Part shown: positions 56,900 to 64,000 of the stretch, piece after piece
Layout of the letters: every line of letters begins with the position of its first letter
Position numbering within the stretch: the stretch's first letter is position 1
From: Pogona vitticeps
Lineage: Eukaryota; Chordata; Lepidosauria; Squamata; Agamidae
Direction: 5' to 3'
DNA: 64,000 nucleotides
Assembly (NCBI RefSeq): GCF_051106095.1
Contig: NC_135787.1
Location: 159,782,001-159,846,000, forward strand
Program-made: the position numbers and the translations under genes
Notes under the pieces: generated by a model
Told to the model about the DNA's origin: nothing
The model's database searches: none
Seen by the model: the letters and a program-made list of their open reading frames with translations, nothing else

Positions 56900-57620
56900 G
56901 ATTTCCTCTTTTCCTTAAAATGGCGGCGCACGAAGTAGTGTGTATACAGCAGGGCTTTAAAATTACTACCCTAGGATCGAGCAGTGGATCCCAGAGGAGC
57001 CTTTGGGTTTCTCTTTGGGGCCGTTGGGCGGAGGGATGGCGAGGGACGCCGGGCGAGCCGAGCGCTGACCCCTCTCGCCACGGAACCTCCTTCGGCACGA
57101 CGGCCCCTCGCCCAGGCGCAGCGGAAGGGCGCTTGTGGACAATCTTCGCCGGCAGCGGCTTTCCAGGCGCCTCGCCGCCGGCTGGGGGTGCGTGGGTGGG
57201 GGGCGCGTCGGCAGCGGGGGGCAGGGGGGTTTGCAAGCACCCCATTGCCTCTGGGGCTCCACCTGCGCACCCCCCCCCCCCCACTCACCAACTCTTCCCC
57301 CAGAAGAAAGCGGGGGAAAGTTGGGCGCTGGATCGCTTGGGAGGCCCAGTTAGAAGCCGCTCGGTCGGCCTCGCCATTGGCTGAGACTCGAAACTCGATG
57401 CTCATTGGAGGAGGTCCCGATTTGAAAACTCGCGCTCTTGCTGGGGGGGGGGGCGCCCAAATGGACCGCCCACGAGCATCCTTCACCCTCGCTTTTGTGC
57501 CGGATCGACCGACGGAATCGCCCAAGTTGTCAGCTTTTCGCCTTCGCTGCTGCTTTGGGGCCGCGGGACAGAAGCGGCTGGCGTCCTCTTGGGCTCATAA
57601 AAGGTGACTTGTTGTGCGAA
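56900..57620. promoter_or_regulatory. Orphan CpG island with cell-cycle promoter motifs
   Basis: The strongest CpG-rich block in the window apart from the histone genes. AAAATGGCGGC (YY1-like) is at 56917-56927. Two inverted CCAAT boxes (ATTGG at 57376-57380 and 57404-57408) lie 28 bp apart, followed by TTTGAA at 57421-57426. That arrangement resembles NF-Y plus CHR promoters of G2/M genes. A possible first-exon donor AAAAG|GTGACT lies at 57603/57604. Several long frames cross the island on both strands, as expected for GC-rich DNA, and none has recognisable homology. No coding exon downstream could be tied to it. Confidence 0.65.
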
Positions 57621-57624
57621 CACC

Positions 57625-59340
57625 TCTAACCTGCGTTAGGTCCTCTAAATGCGGACCATGTCCGCCTAGTTGCCCTTTCCGAAGAAACGCGGGTCCTTTC
57701 GAGCCTTCCACGACGTAGTGCCACTGCCAGGAAAATGCAAAAGTTTACAGAGGAGCGCCGACAGTCCGCTGCTTAAACGCAGGCACACGCAAGACACGCG
57801 CGCGCGCACACACTCTTTTCCCTTTGATTACACAACGTGGGTCCAACGCACTGACTTCCATGATGGTGGAAGGGGAGAAGAATACTGTATTGTCTTACTA
57901 GCAGATTTTTTTTTCAGTTGCACCGAAATAAATCTGTTAGTCTTTATAGTGCTGCCATATTTTTCCTTTTTTTCCTTTTCCTCCCCCGCCTCTTTTGACA
58001 ACATGTTGAGAGAGATGAACACCTGCTTCTTTAGGGGAAAAAAACATTACTGTACCGGACACGGGAGTCAGTCCGGCCTCTGGGAACCTTTTAGGGAAAC
58101 GGATGGATGTAATGTAACAAGCTATTAAAACAGTCATGTATTGCCCCGACTTGGTCCATTAGGCTTTACTGCCGATCAGATATGCATGGGATCTAAGCTC
58201 TCGGGTACACTTCCCTGGATGCAAATAGTATTCAACTCAAACGGACTACTCTGCAGAACTGCATCCACAGTGGGCCTATTAATAGACCGTGTGGCATATA
58301 GTCATTGTTCCAACTGAATATAAATACAGTGTGCCTGAATCTTGTCTTGGAAGTACAGTAGTAGGAAATAACGTTTTACTGAATCGGATGGTGCTGAACA
58401 TCCACGACAGCTCCTGCTGCAATTCTGTTGTGAGGGTACACGGGTCTTTCTTAATGCCAGCCTTATCTTATTTTTTAAAAACACATTTTCACTTGTGGGG
58501 TTTCCTGTTTACAGTAATTATAGGGCCATGAGCAAACACTGAAATTCGTTTGTGAGTATTAAAGTTTCCCTAGCAAGCAGAAATATATTCCTTGGAAAAC
58601 AAAGGCGGATTTTTTTCTCAGCTAGAATACATGGTGAGGGCGAGTCATAAACCAGCCACTTTCATTTGGAAACCTAAAGACCACCAAAAATACCCAAAAG
58701 GTATTTTGCAAGTGATTTGATCTTTAAAAAAGAATTTATTGCACTTTGATTATTCTTAGAATGGTATCCTAAATCTACATAAAAGCGAGCTGTGAGATGT
58801 CTAAGTGTGCCAGTCAATTTCTTACTTTGAAGTATTTATTTCCAAATTAATCTCTAAAACCGGGTCGGGGATCTTACATGATCAATACATTAATTTTCAG
58901 TCCAGATTACGATGTCTTAACTATATATTAATATCACATTCGAGATCTTTTATCTGGAACTGGTGAGTGGGTTAGGGCTCTGCTGATTAGCAATGGTGCT
59001 TCTACTTTGTGGAAGTCTTGTGTTACCTCTGCCTATTTGAAGTCTAATTACAGCGAGAATATTGGCACAAAATACTCCGAATATGTCCCGCCACCGAGAT
59101 TACTATCTAAAGATGGGACCTGCATCGTTTTCCCGTTGATTTTGGAGATTGCATAGCTTTAATTTACAAAGAAAAACAAAACTTTCGCTGCTTCAAGGTC
59201 TTCCCAGATCCTGCATCAAGGGATTTAGAGCTCTTTTAAAATCGTTCCCTTCCATTTTTCTCTTTCAAAAACGAAACGGAGAGAAAGCACCCCTTGCTCT
59301 TCCCCCCTGTTAAAAGAATTGATTATTTGGTGGCAGGCAT
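57625..59340. other. Intergenic, no gene seen
   Basis: A minus-strand dispersed repeat (57918-57955), a palindromic-repeat piece near 58215-58280, and AT-rich DNA. Confidence 0.45.
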
Positions 59341-59372
59341 TGTGTGAAATTTGCGGTTTATTAACTCGAAAG

Positions 59373-59467
59373 AAACACAAAACTGAGCGGTCGGAAGAGC
59401 CCCTTCAGCCTGGCAGCAGGGCGGGTTCTGCAGCCGACCAATCACGAGGCGGCGCCTCTCTATAAAT
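59373..59467 (+). promoter_or_regulatory. Histone H1 promoter
   Basis: H1 box AAACACAAA (59373-59381), GC-rich GGGCGGG (59419-59425), CCAAT (59438-59442) and TATAAAT (59461-59467), in the order and spacing of replication-dependent H1 genes; the ATG is 75 bp after the TATA box. Confidence 0.92.
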
Positions 59468-59541
59468 AAACAGCGGCTGACCTACTTGAGCTCACTTTTT
59501 TCTTCTTTCGGGGTTCGTCGTGTGTGCTCGTCTCAGCTGCC

Positions 59542-60189
59542 ATGTCCGAAACCGCGCCTGCCGTAGCCGTGAGCGCGGCGGCTCCTCCGGCCGCTGCCAA
59601 AGCGCCGGCGAAGAAGGCGAAGAAAGCGGGCGCCGCTAAAGCGCGCAAGGCATCCGGGCCCAGCGTCACGGAGCTCCTCACCAAAGCGGTGGCTGCCTCT
59701 AAGGAGCGCAAGGGCATTTCGCTGGCTGCCCTGAAGAAAGCCTTAGCCGCCGGAGGCTACGATGTGGAGAAGAACAACAGCCGCATCAAGCTGGGTCTGA
59801 AGAGCTTGGTGAGCAAAGGGACCCTGGTGCACACCAAGGGCATCGGCGCCTCGGGCTCGTTCAAGATCGGCAAGAAGGCCGAAGGCAAGGAGAAGGCGCC
59901 CAAGAAGAAGGCGCCCAAACCGAAGAAGCCCGCCGCCAAGAAGCCAGCCGCCGGCGTTAAGAAGCCCAAGAAGCCGGCCGCTGCCGCCAAAAAGAGCCCC
60001 AAGAAACCCAAGAAGCCGGCCGCGGTGAAGAAGGCCGCCAAGAGCCCCAAGAAGGCTAAGCCGGTCAAGCCCAAAAAAGTAGCCAAAAGCCCCGCCAAGG
60101 CGAAAGCCGTGAAGCCCAAGACGGCCAAGCCGAAGGCGGCCAAGCCCAAAGCTGCCAAGGCGAAGAAGGCGGCGCCCAAGAAGAAGTAA
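59542..60189 (+). CDS. Linker histone H1, replication-dependent
   Basis: 215 aa, intronless. The ATG at 59542 is used because it gives MSETAPA, the standard H1 start; the frame is open six codons upstream. Layout: Ala/Pro/Lys N-tail (1-35), winged-helix globular domain (about 36-108; [20 protein letters not shown] and [20 protein letters not shown]), then a Lys/Ala/Pro C-tail with several SPKK or SPAK cyclin-dependent kinase sites. It binds linker DNA at the nucleosome and compacts chromatin. The end of the globular domain reads [10 protein letters not shown] where most vertebrate somatic H1s have SFKLNKK. Which H1 subtype it matches cannot be told without a tree. The 3' stem-loop follows 36 nt after the stop. 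Confidence 0.97.
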   Translation: MSETAPAVAVSAAAPPAAAKAPAKKAKKAGAAKARKASGPSVTELLTKAVAASKERKGISLAALKKALAAGGYDVEKNNSRIKLGLKSLVSKGTLVHTKGIGASGSFKIGKKAEGKEKAPKKKAPKPKKPAAKKPAAGVKKPKKPAAAAKKSPKKPKKPAAVKKAAKSPKKAKPVKPKKVAKSPAKAKAVKPKTAKPKAAKPKAAKAKKAAPKKK

Positions 60190-60224
60190 ACCATGGCTCG
60201 CGTATACTTTTTCAAAAACCCAAA

Positions 60225-60265
60225 GGCTCTTTTAAGAGCCACCCATTTCGTCAAAAAAAGAGCTG
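60225..60265 (+). terminator. Histone 3' stem-loop and downstream element (H1)
   Basis: GGCTCTTTTAAGAGCC (60225-60240) is the exact histone mRNA stem-loop, in CAAA...ACCCA context. The U7-pairing purine element AAAAAAAGAGCTG is at 60253-60265. Confidence 0.97.
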
Positions 60266-60452
60266 TCGTGCACCTGGCACTTAATTTCTCCCCCTCTTTG
60301 GGGCAATCTTGGGTATGTTTGCGCCGAAGGACGGTACCTTTGGGGGTGGGTGGGTGTCGAGCATCCGCAAAGCTTGACAGTTCTTGTAACTTGACTAAGT
60401 CATCTATGTTGTCAAGTTCTGATTTACGGCGATCCTTTTCAGATTTTTTTCT

Positions 60453-60601
60453 CCAGGTACAGTAGAGTACTCGGGAATGGAGGGGAGGGGGTCCTAGGAC
60501 TGCACCTTGCCCAAGGCCACATTAGCCGGCCTTTTTTTGGGATGCACAGTAGGGAACTGAACTCCCAACCACCTCTTATCTCGCTGAGCTATCCAGCCAG
60601 C
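60453..60601 (-). mobile_element. Sauria-type SINE
   Basis: CTTGCCCAAGGCCACATTAG, GATGCACAGTAGGGAACTGA and CGCTGAGCTATCCAGCCAGC; well preserved, just after the H1 gene. Confidence 0.85.
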
Positions 60602-61683
60602 ACCACATTACTACGTAGCCATTATTAACTGGTTTCCGATGTCCTCATTTGTAATGTTAATAAAGGATACATTTCGATCCTTTGTGGCAAAGAACCTATT
60701 TCTGGCAGCTTGCTATCCTTCGTGGATGGCAGCCGACGGGGACTGCATTTGATTAAACGGGCAGCCATACAGTACGTACACGAAAGTTTATAAAACAAGT
60801 TAGAATTAGTCTTAAGGTGTCACGTTTTTGTTGCAACGGGAGACTATTGGCTACACCTCGCAGGCTTAGCATCAGTGGTTAAAGTTTAAACGCGTTTTCC
60901 TGCTTTTGAAAACTTCCCGCAAGTTAGGCTTTCAACGGGGGAAGTCTCCTTTTACTGAGACGGACCATGAGTCCATCTAACTGTCCGAGGAACCCCCTTG
61001 AAGGAAACTAGCTTGGAAGTATTGTCCCGGAAGGGAGGGGGATTTGGTTGTGGAAGAGATGAGGAAAGACTGTCCTCGGGAGGACGTCTCATTAAACTGA
61101 TCGTGAGTAAGCGTGCGGCAGGCGTGTATTAAGTACTATTGCGTTTGCTCAGCTGGATAGGTCGGAGTGTAAATGTGGGTGGGGGGTTAACATGCAGTTA
61201 CTCAAGTGTGGAATCGCTGGAGACGTTCTTCGGCACGGATTCGACTCCTTGCTGCCACCGCTCTCTAAACATCTTACAAACCTTGAAACCCTTTTAGGGT
61301 TGCCTTAGTCAGCACTGACTCGATTGCACAACTTAACATCCGAATGCATAAAATCGGGTTCCAGTATGTTTATAAGGATATCGCATTTTTCTTAGTGTCT
61401 CCCCGCTGTCGGAAAACTTCCGGCATGTTAAGTGTTAAAAAATCATATTTTTTTGCTGTAGGTAAACGTTTGCCAAGGTTCACTGGTTTACTTCTAAAAT
61501 GAATAAATAAATATATACTGTATATATATTCGATAGTAGTAATATCGCGGAGGTGAACTTCTACCGGGTGGAGAAGCGTGACAACGTCATGTAAAGCAAC
61601 ATGTCATTTAGCGATGTAGGAGAGCGACTGTCAAATGAACTTTCAAAATGTTTTTAAAGTGCCTGCACTCTTGCTTTGGTATC
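60602..61683. other. Inter-histone spacer, no gene seen
   Basis: No histone frame on either strand. Confidence 0.5.
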
Positions 61684-61861
61684 CAGTGTAGGTACAGTTG
61701 ATAGAATGACGGACGAGGACTCTGGAGACTAGGGCTGGAATCCCCGCTTGGCCACGGACGCTCACAGGAGGATCTGAACTAGTAAAACAACCTCGTAAAT
61801 ACAGTATTTCATTTACCTTGAAAGCCCTAAGTGGGTTCCCAATTGACAGCACATTACTAAC
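61684..61861 (+). mobile_element. tRNA-derived SINE inside the H1-H2B spacer
   Basis: GGACGAGGACTCTGGAGACTAG with B-box-like GGGCTGGAATCCCC, CTTGGCCACGG and a 3' end near TTGACAGCACATTACTAAC. It lies about 50 bp left of the nearest H2B CCAAT-type element. Confidence 0.8.
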
Positions 61862-61910
61862 GCTCGCTTTGCAGCCCTTTCCCTCTACATCAAAGACGTC
61901 ATGTTTTGTG

Positions 61911-62502
<592 letters not shown>

Positions 62503-62528
62503 TTTTCCCTTCGATATTTTGACCCAAA

Positions 62529-62568
62529 GGCTCTTTTAAGAGCCAACCATCTCTTCAGTAAAAGAGCT
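62529..62568 (+). terminator. Histone 3' stem-loop and downstream element (H2B)
   Basis: Exact GGCTCTTTTAAGAGCC at 62529-62544, 27 nt after the stop, then AAAAGAGCT at 62560-62568. Confidence 0.96.
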
Positions 62569-62579
62569 CTCCTCACAAA

Positions 62580-63365
62580 TTCTTAAATGTTAACATTAAA
62601 TACGACTTTGGTTTTCCATCAACCTTTGAAAACGAATATAGTTTTTTCCCGTGGTTCTTTAAACAAGCACTAAGTGAACTAAATAAAGAATGTAAACAAG
62701 GGAAAAATCTCAGAACTCATCCATTTCAAATGATTTTTACAGTTCGTTGGCCAAATAACATCCGTCGATTTCAAATACATGTGCAAACTTGTAGAACAGT
62801 AGGATTTTCGGGTAGGGCGTCGGGTCTTTACCGTCAACCGCTGAAAACGTTTTGAAATACCCGCTTTCTACAATTATTGGTCAGTCCAAGGAAGTTCCTC
62901 AATAAATTTCACCCAATAGCTACCGTTTAAGGGCTGAGTTCATTCGCTTGTATTGTTAGTACAGTATTCAGTTTTCAGTAGGCGTGTATCTTGAATATTT
63001 AAAATTCACTGCTAATTGTTCGCGAAGGGGACAGAATACTCTTTTAAGTCCCCTCATAGAATAAAAACTATGAAATGGCTTAAAACATATTTGGATACAT
63101 GACAAACCCACGGTCTATTTTATATTTTCAGCATGCTTGTTGAAAAGCATGGGATGGCGACATACATTAAATAATAACAAATAATTTGCTACTTTTAATA
63201 GAATAAAAATTGAGGCGCCTTGATTTTTATTTGCTGAGTTTTGCTAATTTAAAATTTAATAAAGCGCTTAGCTTTGCTTTTTCACAGGACGCTTATGTAA
63301 TACGGAGAAAGTACGCGCCAAAGAGGCAGGCGATTTTTCTCATAGGAACGCGGGCCTTTTCAAAC
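62580..63365. other. H2B-H3 spacer; lone CCAAT boxes, no gene seen
   Basis: ATTGG (62876-62880) and CCAAT (62913-62917) face away from each other with no histone frame next to them. They may be chance or the relic of a lost gene's promoter. Confidence 0.4.
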
Positions 63366-63368
63366 TAT

Positions 63369-63480
63369 CCAATGAAGCTTCGGATTTCCTAGCGTGAGCG
63401 AATCAGAAGCTTCAACCGCTCCAATGAGGACCGTCGTTTTTCTAGCAGCAGCCAATCAAAAGCTAGGGGTCGCATATAAA
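63369..63480 (+). promoter_or_regulatory. Histone H3 promoter
   Basis: CCAAT at 63369-63373, 63421-63425 and 63452-63456, then TATAAA at 63475-63480, 57 bp before the ATG. Confidence 0.92.
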
Positions 63481-63500
63481 TTTCCTCGCCAGGCGCATAG

Positions 63501-63947
<447 letters not shown>

Positions 63948-64000
63948 ATCCCTGCTCATCTGGCTTCCGTCCCATTCCTCCGCCGCCCAGCCCTACAACG

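Noticed and set aside
56984-57607. 207-codon plus-strand frame across the orphan CpG island (and a 184-codon minus-strand frame over the same DNA)
   Set aside because: GC-rich DNA lacks stop codons by chance in several frames; composition is Arg/Ala/Pro/Gly-rich on both strands and no family is recognised.
62876-62917. Promoter of an H4 or H2A gene between H2B and H3
   Set aside because: Two CCAAT-type boxes but no TATA box in place and no histone frame on either strand.

Overview
The window is vertebrate nuclear DNA, most likely from a squamate reptile. The evidence is the mix of repeats (RTE-BovB, L2-clade and CR1 LINEs, tRNA-derived Sauria-type SINEs, many short hAT and TA-flanked MITEs) in AT-rich introns, together with gene content matching the MGP-ART4-C12orf60-SMCO3-WBP11-histone block of human 12p12.3. 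The gene order and all strands are what a reversed copy of the human block would give, except that no ART4 is visible. The species cannot be named from the sequence.

Layout. 1-2.34 kb: microsatellite, SINE and an L2-type LINE. 2.6-8.1 kb (+): a four-exon secreted vitamin K-dependent Gla protein gene. It sits where MGP is expected, but its mature part aligns residue for residue with 49-residue osteocalcin. 8.1-14.9 kb: no gene, with several hAT-type MITEs, including two in tandem at one target site, and a perfect 26-bp-arm hairpin. 14.9-15.7 kb (-): C12orf60-like coding exon. 22.5-23.2 kb (+): SMCO3 coding exon. 23.2-33.4 kb: repeats, including a broken Ty3/Gypsy-like fossil. 33.4-52.9 kb (+): WBP11, one non-coding and eleven coding exons, all junctions in phase, 647 aa. 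53.8-55.3 kb: SINE and BovB LINE. 56.9-57.6 kb: a CpG island with cell-cycle-type promoter motifs and no recognised gene. 59.3-64 kb (+): replication-dependent histone genes for linker H1, a divergent H2B and H3.2; H3 is cut off from its 3' end by the window edge.

How the genes relate. The Gla gene would act in mineralised matrix. WBP11 is a nuclear splicing factor that binds PQBP1 and protein phosphatase 1. C12orf60 and SMCO3 look like diverged paralogues placed head to head; their function is not known. The histone genes carry classical S-phase promoters (H1 box, octamer, CCAAT, TATA), and two of them show the 3' stem-loop and downstream purine element used in place of polyadenylation. They suggest that the lone H4 and H2A genes next to WBP11 in mammals are the remains of a larger cluster.
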